Shown here: positions 25,766 to 35,781 of the stretch, piece after piece
How the letters are laid out: every line of letters begins with the position of its first letter
Position numbering within the stretch: the first letter of the stretch is position 1
Assembly (NCBI GenBank): GCA_021777375.1
Contig: JAJYDV010000005.1
Coordinates: 15,789 to 62,823, forward strand
Direction: 5' to 3'
Source: a bacterium
GTDB taxonomy: Bacteria; Patescibacteriota; Saccharimonadia; Saccharimonadales; UBA4665
Length of the DNA stretch: 47,035 bases
Notes under the pieces: model-generated
Database searches by the model: none
The model's input: only the letters and a program-made list of their open reading frames with translations
What the model was told of the DNA's origin: nothing
Position numbers and translations under genes: made by a program

Positions 25766-26794
25766 CTAGGGCAGGAGCAGAGGCTCCATCCGAAGATTAA
25801 TCGAAAATTGTTCCGCTACTTTGGCTTTAACCTTATCTGCAAATTTTAGCAGATCAGCGGTGCTTGTTGCGGAACGGTTAACAAAAACCAGAGATTGCGT
25901 GGGCCAGGTCGCAATACCGTAAACCGGATCTAAATAATCTTTGAAACCGGCCTGTTCGATTAGCCAGGCTGCGGATAATTTCACTTGACCATCAGCGGTC
26001 GGCCAGTTTGGCACGGCTGGATAATTCTCCTGGATAGCTGCTAGCTGGAAGCTATCAATTTCCGGATTCGCAAAAAAGGAGCCGCAGTTTGGAACTATTG
26101 CCGGGTCGGGGAGTTTAGCCTGACGAATATCTATCACTGCCTTACGCAGTACAGCTGGAGTGTAATCACTTATCCCTCTTTTTTCTAAATAGGAAGCTAG
26201 TGATTGGTAAAAGGGAGGCATTGGATTGTTTCGATTGAGCATCAAGGTGATTGCTGTAATCAGGTAACGGCCCTTCTCGGAAGTATTGAAAATACTGGTC
26301 CGGTAAGCAAATTTACAGTCTCCGGCGGCCAGTGTCACCATTGATCCGGTATTTAAATCATATGCCGTAACGGTAACCAAAGTTTGTGAGATATCCTGGC
26401 CATAGGCGCCAACATTCTGTACAGGTGTTGCACCGGCTGTTCCCGGGATTAAACTTAGGCATTCAATTCCCGATAGTCCTTGTTCGACGCTCTGCTTCAC
26501 GACGTCATCCCACTCTTCGCCGGCACCAACTGTAAGATAAGTGCCAAACTCGTCATTACTGGTTACCTCAAAACCTTTAATCCGGTTGACGATTACTAGT
26601 CCCGGAAATCCCTCGTCACGCCAGACGATGTTGCTGCCACTACCAATAACAATTATTGGCAAATTATTAGATTTGGCGTATTGTGCCGCCTCGAGTAATT
26701 GAGAAGTGTCATTCACGACAACTAAATAAAGAGCCGGACCACCAAGCTGCATTGTCGAGTATTGTTTAAGCAAAATGTTAGACTGTATTTCCAT
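25766..26794 (-). CDS. murB: UDP-N-acetylenolpyruvoylglucosamine reductase MurB
   Basis: Encodes 342 residues, type I length. MurB reduces the MurA product with NADPH through bound FAD to give UDP-MurNAc. FAD-binding motifs: STMQLGGPA (about 13-21), VIGSGSNIVW (about 49-58), GIECLSLIPGTAGATPVQN. The catalytic Ser lies in CGSFFANPE (about 240), and the terminal Glu in RMEPL. TATAGT lies 7 nt before the ATG with no ribosome binding site. With murA in the same neighbourhood, both steps to UDP-MurNAc are encoded here. Confidence 0.95.
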   Translation of the reverse strand: MEIQSNILLKQYSTMQLGGPALYLVVVNDTSQLLEAAQYAKSNNLPIIVIGSGSNIVWRDEGFPGLVIVNRIKGFEVTSNDEFGTYLTVGAGEEWDDVVKQSVEQGLSGIECLSLIPGTAGATPVQNVGAYGQDISQTLVTVTAYDLNTGSMVTLAAGDCKFAYRTSIFNTSEKGRYLITAITLMLNRNNPMPPFYQSLASYLEKRGISDYTPAVLRKAVIDIRQAKLPDPAIVPNCGSFFANPEIDSFQLAAIQENYPAVPNWPTADGQVKLSAAWLIEQAGFKDYLDPVYGIATWPTQSLVFVNRSATSTADLLKFADKVKAKVAEQFSINLRMEPLLLP

Positions 26795-26853
26795 TACCCT
26801 AACTATAGCAAAATGACTTGCATAAGATTCACTAATCGCTATACCATGGAGTC

Positions 26854-27399
26854 ATGAATCACTCTTCAATTGGACCTAAGCCATACGCCAATTTAGGCGA
26901 AAAGTTAAGAGCCTTGCGCAACTCCAGTCGTGAAAGTCTGGCCGAGGTGTCAGGTGCTGTAGAGATTGACGAGCATATCCTAGAGCGCATCGAAACGGGC
27001 ACGGACCGTCCGGATGAGGAAATTCTCAACCTGCTAATTAACCACTACCATCTAAATGAACGAACGGCGATGCAACTCTGGGAGTTGGCCGGATATAGCG
27101 AGCATTTAGAAGAGGCTGACTATATTGAAGAAGCTATGGCAGCCGCTAAACAGCTAGTTATGGTTTTGGCAACTGACGGACGCACTATCTATACCGATGG
27201 TGTTAGTGTCGACTGCAATAATAAAGGGCTAACCATGAGCTTTACCCAATCCGTACCGCAAAACAACACATTCGTAGTTTCTCGGCTAGGTATGAGCTAT
27301 GAATCGGCCGCCGAAGTATTAAAAGCTCTGGGCATCGCGCTAACTTATGCTAAATACGCCTCCGGTCATCCAATGCTTCCACCAGGCAAGATAGAGTAA
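26854..27399 (+). CDS. XRE-type regulator with DUF3467-like C-terminus
   Basis: Encodes 181 residues. An HTH of XRE type is at about 14-68 (GEKLRALRNSSRESLAEVSG, then IDEHILERIETG). The C-terminal 60 residues (VSVDCNNKGLTMSFTQS and VVSRLGMSYESAAEVLKAL) resemble DUF3467. Probably a DNA-binding regulator; its targets are unknown. TATACC ends 8 nt before the ATG. It is divergent from murB, with a shared upstream region of only 59 bp, so it could regulate murB or itself; that is inference. Confidence 0.8.
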   Translation: MNHSSIGPKPYANLGEKLRALRNSSRESLAEVSGAVEIDEHILERIETGTDRPDEEILNLLINHYHLNERTAMQLWELAGYSEHLEEADYIEEAMAAAKQLVMVLATDGRTIYTDGVSVDCNNKGLTMSFTQSVPQNNTFVVSRLGMSYESAAEVLKALGIALTYAKYASGHPMLPPGKIE

Positions 27400-27584
27400 G
27401 AAATGTTACAGAAACTGCTAATGCTTGGCTCTATGATATCCTCGGAAGTATAAAAATAATCTCTCTTAGCTTAAGGTATTCCAAAAAATGACGATTGAAC
27501 AAATGTTGGAAAATCTCCACCAAGTAGCACTAAAAACATCTACGGCCAAACCCAAGAAATAATAAACTTATCGTCTTCCTATGT

Positions 27585-28001
27585 TTATTCGGTCTTAGCG
27601 TGGAGCTTACGCAGGCCATGAATAGCTAGCATTAAGCTCATAGCGGCCATTGGTATCTCACCTAAAACAGCCATAATAAGGGCCTCGGTAAAACCATGTG
27701 TTCCCGGCCGGTAACTCAAGATATCGAACCAGGCGTCTGTAACAAATAGAGTGGCGGTTATGACGGCGGCTACGACCATGTAAATGGACTTCAGTTTGGC
27801 CAGTATGCCGGTAGCAAAAAGTGCTCCAATTAATGCTGAATCCAGACCGACCCAAGTGGCATCCCAATAGTGAGCTAGATGGTGCGCCGGAAGAGCGAAA
27901 CTTAAGTAAATGGTCCAGGGGACTAAACCAATTGAGATAACGACATATAACCAGGCGCTCCAAGTCGGTATGGTGATTTTAATTTGGCGTAGATCATTCA
28001 T
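27585..28001 (-). CDS. Four-helix membrane protein, unknown function
   Basis: Encodes 138 residues from ATG 28001 (an in-frame GTG at 28019 would add six). Four hydrophobic segments: near 15-35 (WLYVVISIGLVPWTIYLSF), 55-72, 75-95 and 110-130. Pattern HHLAHYWDATWVGLDSAL recurs, as I recall, in uncharacterised actinobacterial and CPR membrane proteins. It lies directly downstream of the PIG-V-like gene on the same strand, so they are probably one operon. The 27400-27584 gap to its right neighbour holds only a doubtful 24-codon frame. Confidence 0.65.
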   Translation of the reverse strand: MNDLRQIKITIPTWSAWLYVVISIGLVPWTIYLSFALPAHHLAHYWDATWVGLDSALIGALFATGILAKLKSIYMVVAAVITATLFVTDAWFDILSYRPGTHGFTEALIMAVLGEIPMAAMSLMLAIHGLRKLHAKTE

Positions 28002-28026
28002 TTTTGGCAATAATAACACGAATTAT

Positions 28027-29124
28027 TTAAGAACCACCTGTATAACCAGCTGCATAGTGCATCGTGAAGTAAGCCCAACCGAGCGCGCTGAGCATTAATA
28101 CGACTGCGTAGCCTAGAGTTGAATGCTTAAATTTGTTTAGTAGCATCATCTGAAGCGGGAAGTCGATGAGCAGGTAGCGAGGATACCCGTCAAAGTTACC
28201 GGTCAGCAACGGCAACAGCGCAAACAACAGGCCGAACATGGCAAAGCTAACACGTCTATGCCACCAGTAGACAACTGCCCATATTGCTAAAATGAACAAA
28301 ACTAATGCTACAGGAGATGTTGAGTGAAAGAAGGCCGCTAAGAACTGACTGCTCATCCACTTGATATGATGCTTCTGAGCGCTTATGAAGTCCAACGGTT
28401 TGCCTATTTTTGCCCAGAGATAAAGAGCGTATCCAGTAATTCCGGCGATTCCCATAATGGCCGCTAGGACGATCTGCCAAAGTTTAGCCTTAGCTTCGCG
28501 CAGTAGCAACGCGACCAACACCAATATGAATACTCCGTCGGGTCTTGAAATAGTGGCTAGCCCGCTCATAATGCCAGCTCCCAGATAGCGCCCCTTAATG
28601 GCGAAGTAGAGTGCGCCTAATCCAAAAAGGGCAAGCAGGCTTTCGCTATAAGTCGCAGCCAAAAAAACACCCGTCGGGAAAAATAGGAAAAGCATTAATC
28701 CCTGCAATGCCCCGATATGATCTTGCCCTAGGTATTCTTTAAGTATTTTTAAATAGAACCACAGTGCGCCGGCTAGGCTTAACCAGCTGACTAGCAGTGC
28801 GCTAATCAGTGGCGAGGAGATGGCTAGCATTACGGTACGGATAGCCAGAGGGTAAAGCGGGAAAAAAGCAGTTAACGAGTCGTCGCTGTAGCCGTATTGG
28901 GCAATATGAATATAATGCACTCCGTCCCACTCAGACATATAGTCAAGATGTGTACCGGGTTCGGATAAGTAGCGTGCATGAGGATCCAAATTACCGGGTA
29001 TGGTCTCGTTTGAGTAATGCCCGACACTTAAAGTCAGTGCAACGAAACAGACCGCAATCAGAACGGCTAGAATGTAGTTGTGCTCGCTAATCCAGGTTAT
29101 GCTGTTTTTAAATTTCTGTTCCAT
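28027..29124 (-). CDS. PIG-V-like GT-C glycosyltransferase
   Basis: Encodes 365 residues with about nine membrane segments. The first extracytoplasmic loop has the GT-C acidic signature in a PIG-V-like setting: EWDGVHYIHIAQYGY followed by AFFPLYPLAIR (about 63-95). Such enzymes use lipid-linked sugars, usually mannose, on the outer face of the membrane, for glycolipids or protein glycosylation. The last segments match the family's TM-rich C-terminus. TATAAT lies 15 nt before the ATG. The downstream membrane gene may be a partner. Confidence 0.82.
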   Translation of the reverse strand: MEQKFKNSITWISEHNYILAVLIAVCFVALTLSVGHYSNETIPGNLDPHARYLSEPGTHLDYMSEWDGVHYIHIAQYGYSDDSLTAFFPLYPLAIRTVMLAISSPLISALLVSWLSLAGALWFYLKILKEYLGQDHIGALQGLMLFLFFPTGVFLAATYSESLLALFGLGALYFAIKGRYLGAGIMSGLATISRPDGVFILVLVALLLREAKAKLWQIVLAAIMGIAGITGYALYLWAKIGKPLDFISAQKHHIKWMSSQFLAAFFHSTSPVALVLFILAIWAVVYWWHRRVSFAMFGLLFALLPLLTGNFDGYPRYLLIDFPLQMMLLNKFKHSTLGYAVVLMLSALGWAYFTMHYAAGYTGGS

Positions 29125-29209
29125 GGATCTTAAGTTAATATTATACGCAAAGAGACCAAGCTTTCATTTTTAGCAATCATAAAATGCCCTAGGATTATAC
29201 TATTGCCAA

Positions 29210-29965
29210 ATGGCTCAGCCGCACATATTAGAACAAGTAGATGACCAGTTCGGCAGTTTCAGCGTTGAAGAACTAACTTATGACGGTCGAAACTCTCGGG
29301 TATTATTTAGCGGACCTTCGCACTCTGCACAATCCGGACTAGCTTTAGACGGCAATCCAAAGCTACTTTTCGATTATATCCAGCAGTTATTTGAACTGGC
29401 TCTAGACTTGAACCCCAAAAATATATTAATACTAGGTGGCGGTACGCTGACGCTTGCCACGGCACTTTGCAAGCACTTGCCGAAAACCAAAATAACGGCT
29501 GTTGAGATTAATAAGGATTTAATAGATTTGGCAGAGAAGTACTTCGGTTATGAAAAAGACCCCAGGCTCACGGTTATTCTCGACGATGCGGAACATTTCG
29601 TAGCGCGACAAAAAGAGCATCATTATGAATTAATCGTCACTGATTTATTTAACGATCTGGCAATTCCCGATCAATTTATGAGCCAAACCTTCGCCAAACA
29701 ACTAAAACGGATACTAAAAACGGACGGTATAGTTGCTACAAATTGCATCGCTGCACTGTTTGGATTGGGCTCACAACCCGTGCTCAAGCTAGCCACTGCC
29801 TATCAGAAGACGATCGGTAGAACTAGAGTCTTAAGAGTAGATAACTATCGCCACTATCTAGGCTGGACGCCGCAAAACTTGCTAGTTCTGGCGGGTCGCG
29901 GCACTGAAGATCTTTTGCGTGGATTGGCCCAAGTACAACTAAATGTCCAGGGTAGGGTTTTTTAG
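29210..29965 (+). CDS. Spermidine synthase-like methyltransferase-fold protein
   Basis: Encodes 251 residues. A Rossmann-type SAM/dcSAM-binding core is evident: ILGGGTLTLATAL (about 80-92), the acidic end of strand 2 in AVEINKDLIDLAEKYF (about 106-121), DDAEHFV (about 130) and TDLFND (about 146). Spermidine synthases have DAR and a Tyr/Asp pair; the family here looks like the SpeE-like group without a proven polyamine role. No speD or other polyamine gene is nearby. TATACT ends 8 nt before the ATG, fitting a leaderless mRNA. Confidence 0.8.
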   Translation: MAQPHILEQVDDQFGSFSVEELTYDGRNSRVLFSGPSHSAQSGLALDGNPKLLFDYIQQLFELALDLNPKNILILGGGTLTLATALCKHLPKTKITAVEINKDLIDLAEKYFGYEKDPRLTVILDDAEHFVARQKEHHYELIVTDLFNDLAIPDQFMSQTFAKQLKRILKTDGIVATNCIAALFGLGSQPVLKLATAYQKTIGRTRVLRVDNYRHYLGWTPQNLLVLAGRGTEDLLRGLAQVQLNVQGRVF

Positions 29966-30025
29966 CCTAGTAATACCCCTATGTTTATATTATGATTGGG
30001 TGTAAGTACTTCGTGTAAAGCAAAC

Positions 30026-31399
30026 ATGGCCAAAAAAAGCATAATTGAGAAAACTATCGAGGCTCCGGCGCAAGTTTTGGAGCGCAGTGTTGAAAGCGGC
30101 GGAAAACTAGCGCGGAATATCTCCCACGGCAGTTATAACAAGCCGCTAAAGAAAGCCAGGGACTATTGGTACCTGCTCGGTCCCGGTTTGACCACTGGAG
30201 CATCTGATGATGACCCATCGGGAATCGCAACTTACTCTCAAGCCGGCGCTCAGACAGGTTTTAGTTTTCTCTGGACGGCTGTCTTTACTTTTCCGCTGAT
30301 GGCGGTAATTCAAGAGATCTGTGCCAGAATCGGCTTGGTCACTGGGCGTGGGCTGGCCTCCAATATCCGCCAGCACTTTGGCAAACGCGCACTATACATA
30401 AGCACGGTATTTCTGTTTGCCGCTAATACCTTTAATGTTGGAGCGGACATTGGCGCCATGGCTAACGCGGTGCAGCTGGTAATTAAGCTGAATACTACTT
30501 TACTGGTCATCGGCACGACGTTATTTATCTTGCTGCTACAGGTATTCACACCTTACGTGCGTTATGCGAAGTATCTTAAATGGCTAGCCTTGGTACTGTT
30601 AGCCTATATCCTGTCCTCAATTATGGCCCATCCTCACTGGACAACCGTAATCCACAGCACCTTTGTACCGCGCTTTGTTATTAACAAAAGCAACATTATT
30701 CTGCTTTGTGCGGTGCTAGGCACAACTATTACTCCATACCTTTTCTTCTGGCAGACGTCTCAAGAAGTTGAAGAGAAGATATCTCAAGGTAAAATGACGC
30801 TAGCTTCCAGACACGGTAGCGACAAAACCGAACTTAAAAAAATGCGCATTGACGTTTGGTCGGGCATGTTTCTATCCAATGTCGTGATGTTTTTCATCAT
30901 TGCCGCTTGTGCCAGTGTTCTCTTCACTCACGGTATTACTGACATCAATACGGCTGCACAGGCTGCTAAAGCATTGCGCCCATTTGCTGGTTCGGCAAGT
31001 TATTATCTCTTTGCGATTGGTATCGTCGGCATGGGTCTGCTAGCAATACCGGTCCTTGCCGGATCGAGTGCCTACGCAATCAGCGAGAGCTTAGGAAAAC
31101 GTCAGGGTTTAAACTCTAAGCTTAAGGAAGGTTACGCGTTCTACGGTGCAATCATTATTTCGATGCTAGTTGGCCTGGGCATTAACTTCCTAGGTATCAA
31201 CCCCATCAAAGCGCTAATTTACTCGGCTGTGGCTAATGGTATCGTGGCACCAATAATTCTAGTTCAGATTATGTTGCTTGCTCGAGATAAAAAAGTTATG
31301 GGGGAATGGAAGGTCGGATTATTGAGCGGATCAATTGGCTGGGTGTTAGTGGTTTTAATGGTCGTATCCGGTCTTTCGGCCATCTATAGTATTGCTTAG
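30026..31399 (+). CDS. NRAMP-related divalent metal transporter
   Basis: Encodes 457 residues with about eleven membrane helices. TM1 contains DDDPSGIATYSQAGA where typical NRAMPs have DPGN, and TM6 has ITPYLFFWQTSQEVEE without the usual MPH methionine. This pattern belongs to NRAMP-related proteins, some of which carry Mg rather than Mn or Fe; the ion is inferred only. An in-frame TTG at 29996 is possible, but ATG 30026 begins the Lys-rich start better. It is 17 bp before a P-type cation ATPase, and the pair probably forms a divalent-cation unit. Confidence 0.85.
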   Translation: MAKKSIIEKTIEAPAQVLERSVESGGKLARNISHGSYNKPLKKARDYWYLLGPGLTTGASDDDPSGIATYSQAGAQTGFSFLWTAVFTFPLMAVIQEICARIGLVTGRGLASNIRQHFGKRALYISTVFLFAANTFNVGADIGAMANAVQLVIKLNTTLLVIGTTLFILLLQVFTPYVRYAKYLKWLALVLLAYILSSIMAHPHWTTVIHSTFVPRFVINKSNIILLCAVLGTTITPYLFFWQTSQEVEEKISQGKMTLASRHGSDKTELKKMRIDVWSGMFLSNVVMFFIIAACASVLFTHGITDINTAAQAAKALRPFAGSASYYLFAIGIVGMGLLAIPVLAGSSAYAISESLGKRQGLNSKLKEGYAFYGAIIISMLVGLGINFLGINPIKALIYSAVANGIVAPIILVQIMLLARDKKVMGEWKVGLLSGSIGWVLVVLMVVSGLSAIYSIA

Positions 31400-31416
31400 T
31401 AATAAGGGGGTTGGGA

Positions 31417-33906
31417 GTGGTACATAAATACTTAACGCTTGAACAACGCTACAAGGAGCTCGATTGTAACGCGCTTGGTTTAGCTGACACTGAAGCCATA
31501 CACCGCCTAAATGAATTTGGTCCCAACGCTTTTTATACCAAGTCAAAGTTTTCGCCCGGACGCTTAATTGTCAAGCAGTTCAGAAGCTCCCTGATCTACC
31601 TATTGTTAGTTGCCTGCTTACTTTCGCTTCTTTTGCATGACGTATCCGATGCGCTAGTCATTGCCGTAATCCTGCTTATAAATACCGGAATAGGCTTTTA
31701 CCAGGAATTTAAGTCCGAAAAAGCCGTAGATAGTCTTGAACGTTTGGTATCGAGACAGGTTTTGGTACTCAGGGACGGTGTTGAAACGCTGCTCAATGAA
31801 AAGCAGTTGGTTCCGGGCGACGTAATAATCATTAGAGAAGGCGACACGGTCTCGGCGGATGCCCAGATTATTAGCGCCAATGATCTAGTACTTAATGAGG
31901 CTGCTCTGAGCGGAGAGTCTGCGGGAGTCAGTAAGTCAAATACAAAAGACCACGACTTAGTGTTTGCTGGAACTACCGTCGAACAAGGCGAAGCTAAGGC
32001 GCTAGTCTATGCCACCGGTCCGAAGACGCGTCTGGGCAGTATTGCCGGTCTTACGACTACTACCAGGAGGGTAACCCAATACGAGAAGTCTTTGTCGGAT
32101 TTCAGCAGCTTCCTGATTAAAGTTACCTTTGCGACATTGTTTATTGTTTTTGTGGCCAAACTAATTATTGATGGTAACGTAAGTAATCTCACGACCCTTG
32201 CATTATTTACAATTGCTCTAGCTATAGCCGTAGTACCCGAAGCGATGCCAGTCATTGCAACCGTGACCTTATCCAGCGGAGCTCTTAAATTAGCTAAAAA
32301 ACATGTTATTGCCAAAACCTTAACTGCAGTTGAGGATCTTGGTAACGTTAACGTTTTATGTAGCGACAAAACAGGTACTCTAACCGAGGATCGGCAAGTC
32401 GTTAAGCAACTAGTCGCTAAAGATAAAACACTCTTTATGCGTCTGGCTGCCGCTAGCTTAGGAGCAAGCGACGCCAAGCATCACCATGCGCTTAATTCAT
32501 TTGACCAAGCTTTGGCGGACTTCATCCCTAACTCGATTACTCATCACGCCAGGGTAAATAGTGAAAAAATGGAAGAGTTACCCTTTGATCCTGAAGCCAG
32601 GCGCCGAAGAGTTGTTTTTAGAGAGGAAGGCAAAACCTTCTTAATAGAAATTGGTTCAGTTGAAACGCTGCTCGAACTAACTAAAGATCCAAAAACCAAA
32701 GAATACCTGGAAATTATTAAGCAGAACGGTAAACAGGGCTTGCGTCACTTGGGTTATGCCTATAAAGAGGTAAGCTATGACCCCAAAGCGAAGTTTGAGA
32801 TTAAAGAGCACGAAACCGGATTAAAATTTATCGGCTTTGTCGCCCTAGAAGATCGTTTGCGTCCCTCAGCTAAAACTGCGATTGATACGGCACGTAGGTT
32901 AGGGCTCAGCATTAAAATTCTGTCCGGAGATAGCCGCGAAGTTACTGCTTATGTCGCAAGAGAAGTCGGACTAATTAATGAGAATGAAGACGTCTATACA
33001 GGAGACGAAATTGATGCCGTGACGGATCTGGATCTGGGTAAAATTCTAGATAGCCATTCGGCATTTGCTCGGCTCACACCGGAACAAAAATATCGGATCA
33101 TTAACATCTTAAAGTCCAAGGGTAATGTAGTCGGCTATCAGGGCGACGGAATTAACGACGCCCCATCTCTTAAGTTGGCTGACGTGGCAATTGCCGTAAA
33201 CAATGCCACAGACGTTGCGCGCGACAGCGCAGATATCCTATTACTTAGGAGTGATCTCGATGTCATAGTTAACGGCATTAAGTATGGTCGAAGCATCTTT
33301 GCCAATATAAATAAGTACATCCGTTACACGATGATTAGCAATTTTGGCAACTTCTTTGCACTGTCAGCTTTGCTTTTGTTAAGCTCCACCTTACCGCTAC
33401 TTACCATCCAACTGCTGCTTACCAGTTTACTTAGCGACGTGCCATTAATCGTAATTGCTACAGATAATGTAGATGCTAAGAGCCTGCACCGTCCCAGTCG
33501 CTATAACATGCACTCACTAATCTTTGTATCTGTCATACTTGGAAGTTTCACCTCAATATTTGAAATTTTCTATTTCGCTCTTGTTCGTCAACAGAGTCTG
33601 CCGTTAGAGCGGACTGAACTTTATTTATTCCTGACTATTATTAGTTTCGTTGTCATCATGGCCGTACGCAACCGCGAACATTTTTACAGGGCCGCTAAAA
33701 TGTCCTCATCGCTTAAATGGGCCTTCGGAGTTATTGCTTTACTAAGCGTCGCTTTAATTTATTTTCCACCAACTCGCAACATCTTCGCATTTAAGGACCT
33801 GACACTTAGCTCACTCGGTTTGATTGTTTTGATGAGCGGAGTTTACCTAATACTCCTAGATATGATTAAGGTATGGTTTTACGGCACGCCTTTTGCGGAA
33901 AAGTAG
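31417..33906 (+). CDS. P-type cation ATPase, MgtA/Ca-type (P2/P3-like)
   Basis: Encodes 829 residues. Cation-ATPase N domain (about 1-60), actuator with SGES (about 165-168), TM4 motif PEAMP (about 274-278), phosphorylation DKTGT (about 317-321), GDGINDAP hinge near 575, and a six-helix C-terminal part with LLSDVPL and TDNVD. PEAMP and TDNVD are closer to bacterial Mg importers (PEMLP, DNVD) than to Ca pumps, so Mg2+ or another divalent cation is likely. GTG 31417 is chosen because AAGGGGG lies 7 nt upstream; TTG 31411 would be too close. Downstream of the NRAMP-related gene. Confidence 0.9.
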   Translation: MVHKYLTLEQRYKELDCNALGLADTEAIHRLNEFGPNAFYTKSKFSPGRLIVKQFRSSLIYLLLVACLLSLLLHDVSDALVIAVILLINTGIGFYQEFKSEKAVDSLERLVSRQVLVLRDGVETLLNEKQLVPGDVIIIREGDTVSADAQIISANDLVLNEAALSGESAGVSKSNTKDHDLVFAGTTVEQGEAKALVYATGPKTRLGSIAGLTTTTRRVTQYEKSLSDFSSFLIKVTFATLFIVFVAKLIIDGNVSNLTTLALFTIALAIAVVPEAMPVIATVTLSSGALKLAKKHVIAKTLTAVEDLGNVNVLCSDKTGTLTEDRQVVKQLVAKDKTLFMRLAAASLGASDAKHHHALNSFDQALADFIPNSITHHARVNSEKMEELPFDPEARRRRVVFREEGKTFLIEIGSVETLLELTKDPKTKEYLEIIKQNGKQGLRHLGYAYKEVSYDPKAKFEIKEHETGLKFIGFVALEDRLRPSAKTAIDTARRLGLSIKILSGDSREVTAYVAREVGLINENEDVYTGDEIDAVTDLDLGKILDSHSAFARLTPEQKYRIINILKSKGNVVGYQGDGINDAPSLKLADVAIAVNNATDVARDSADILLLRSDLDVIVNGIKYGRSIFANINKYIRYTMISNFGNFFALSALLLLSSTLPLLTIQLLLTSLLSDVPLIVIATDNVDAKSLHRPSRYNMHSLIFVSVILGSFTSIFEIFYFALVRQQSLPLERTELYLFLTIISFVVIMAVRNREHFYRAAKMSSSLKWAFGVIALLSVALIYFPPTRNIFAFKDLTLSSLGLIVLMSGVYLILLDMIKVWFYGTPFAEK

Positions 33907-33978
33907 CTTAATAAAAACAACGGGCTTAAAATGCATTAACTGTCTAGGAACGAAGTGCTTTTGTTATACTAGTTAGGC

Positions 33979-35712
33979 ATGGAAGAAGAAAAACCGAGAG
34001 CTAGGCAGAGTTCCGCCTATCGGAATAATAGACGGAATTTTTTTATTGATGGGGTATCAAGACCAGTGCCGCCTCGGCTAACCAGCAATACCTGGCACCC
34101 TACCAAGCCGGACAATCCATCAATCGGACTAGACCAAAAACCGACTACCTTACCCGCTGCCAGCAATCGGATTAATAGCCAGCAGCTTCAAAAGACTAAC
34201 CCTGTAGTAAATTTGCCACTCTTAAATAATCAACCCTCCGTCCCTAAATCCAGACCATTGAGTCGCGATTCAAGAATGCCATCTTTAATTGGCTCGGCCC
34301 TACCGCCAGGTGGTTTAGGTGGCCACGTTAAACATTCTCTGCCAAGACGCAAGTCGATCTTGAAACGTACTTTAAGATACTCCGCTATAAGCTTAATACT
34401 GGCACTCATCGGCTTCGGTGCCTGGTTTGGTTCTTCGGTAATCGGGAGTCTCGACAAAACTTTCCATGGCAATGTTTTCTCAGATGTCCATGCTCTAGTT
34501 AGCGGGACTACGCTTAAAGAATCAAACGGAAGAATTAACATACTTTTAGCGGGAGATTCAATAGACGATCCGAATCACCAAGGAGCACTTTTAGCCGATT
34601 CAATCATGGTGATAAGCTACGACCCCGCAACGAAGAGCGGCTTTATACTCAGTATTCCGCGTGACCTATGGGTAGATATTCCCGGATGGAACCATGAAAA
34701 GATCAACGCTGCAAACGTCGTAACCGCTTTTAATCAGCCAGGATATCCTAGCGGCGGCATCGGCGCTCTTCAGGAAATAGTTCAAACTGATTTAGGTATT
34801 CCAATCGACTATGAAGCAACCATTGACTACTCGGCCCTAAGAGACGCGGTTAACACTGTAGGCGGGATAACCGTTAATATTCAAAGCCCCGATCCGTATG
34901 GAATTTATGATTCTTACACGCACCTTAAGCTACCTAACGGTGAGGACAAACTTAATGGACAGCAGGCCTTGGATCTGGCACGTAGTCGCGGTGACGGCCC
35001 CGGTTCTTATGGTATCCCAAGCGCCGATTTCTCGCGTACTCAGTTCCAGCGCGAAATGCTAATTGCATTAGCCAAAAAGTCTCTTTCAGTAGGAGTATTA
35101 ACAAATCCCATAAAGATTGCGAGCTTATTTAACAGCTTTGGCAACAACGTTACGACAAACCTGAGCCTGGGTGACGTAACTTCTATTCTGCACTTAGTGA
35201 GCGGAATGAAACTGTCCAGTATACAATCGTTTGCATATACCTACGGCGGATCGAACCCGATGCTAGTCGGTTATCTTGCCCCTAACGGCGAGGATGCACT
35301 AATCCCGGCACTGGGCGTGGATAACTTTACGGCGCTAAAGGCTTATTACCAACGACTTACATCATCCAATCCGGTTGTTCAAGAATCTCCGACCGTCACT
35401 ATACTTAACGCCAGCAACGTTGTCGGTCTTGCGGCCCGTGAGCAGAAAGTGCTTAACTCCCAGGGCTTTAATGTCTCGACGATTGCCGATGCTAGTACAG
35501 AATATCCATCGTCACTAATAGTAGACAACACTTCCGGATCCAAGCCTGCGGCCAGCGCGCAACTACAAAAAGACATTAAAGGCCAGAAGGTGACTTCTAC
35601 GAATGGTTCAGCTGAAGCTGCCGAAGCCGCTAATTACTCTACAGACTTTGTCGTAGTGCTAGGACAGGATTGGAATCAAACTACAGCAACTGGACTGCCC
35701 CTTCAGAACTAG
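33979..35712 (+). CDS. LytR-CpsA-Psr (LCP) family cell-wall ligase with LytR_C domain
   Basis: Encodes 577 residues. A long Pro/Arg-rich cytoplasmic N-terminus (1-130) precedes one membrane segment (about 134-156), the LCP domain (about 180-335, with RINILLAGDS, SIMVISYDP, SIPRDLWVDIPG and DLARSRGDG), and a LytR_C domain (about 472-565, starting TVTILNASNVVGLA). LCP enzymes transfer lipid-linked glycopolymers onto peptidoglycan. The Arg residues that bind the pyrophosphate are in PRDLW and ARSRG. TATACT ends 8 nt before the ATG. A shorter paralogue is at 43791-44942. Confidence 0.92.
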   Translation: MEEEKPRARQSSAYRNNRRNFFIDGVSRPVPPRLTSNTWHPTKPDNPSIGLDQKPTTLPAASNRINSQQLQKTNPVVNLPLLNNQPSVPKSRPLSRDSRMPSLIGSALPPGGLGGHVKHSLPRRKSILKRTLRYSAISLILALIGFGAWFGSSVIGSLDKTFHGNVFSDVHALVSGTTLKESNGRINILLAGDSIDDPNHQGALLADSIMVISYDPATKSGFILSIPRDLWVDIPGWNHEKINAANVVTAFNQPGYPSGGIGALQEIVQTDLGIPIDYEATIDYSALRDAVNTVGGITVNIQSPDPYGIYDSYTHLKLPNGEDKLNGQQALDLARSRGDGPGSYGIPSADFSRTQFQREMLIALAKKSLSVGVLTNPIKIASLFNSFGNNVTTNLSLGDVTSILHLVSGMKLSSIQSFAYTYGGSNPMLVGYLAPNGEDALIPALGVDNFTALKAYYQRLTSSNPVVQESPTVTILNASNVVGLAAREQKVLNSQGFNVSTIADASTEYPSSLIVDNTSGSKPAASAQLQKDIKGQKVTSTNGSAEAAEAANYSTDFVVVLGQDWNQTTATGLPLQN

Positions 35713-35781
35713 ACTTAGCATAAGCGCTATTGCCAGGACACTTCTTTAGAGAGATAATGTTCTTAAATTAAGGAGATAAAA

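Noticed and set aside
27488-27562. A 24-codon frame between the XRE regulator and the four-helix membrane gene
   Set aside because: Too short, no clear ribosome binding site and no recognised family.
1942-33320. Many open frames of 60-150 codons opposite or within pilC, pilB, recA, rny, murA, ATPase and LCP genes
   Set aside because: They lie in other frames of strongly supported genes, with low-complexity Ser/Leu-rich translations and no own ribosome binding sites.
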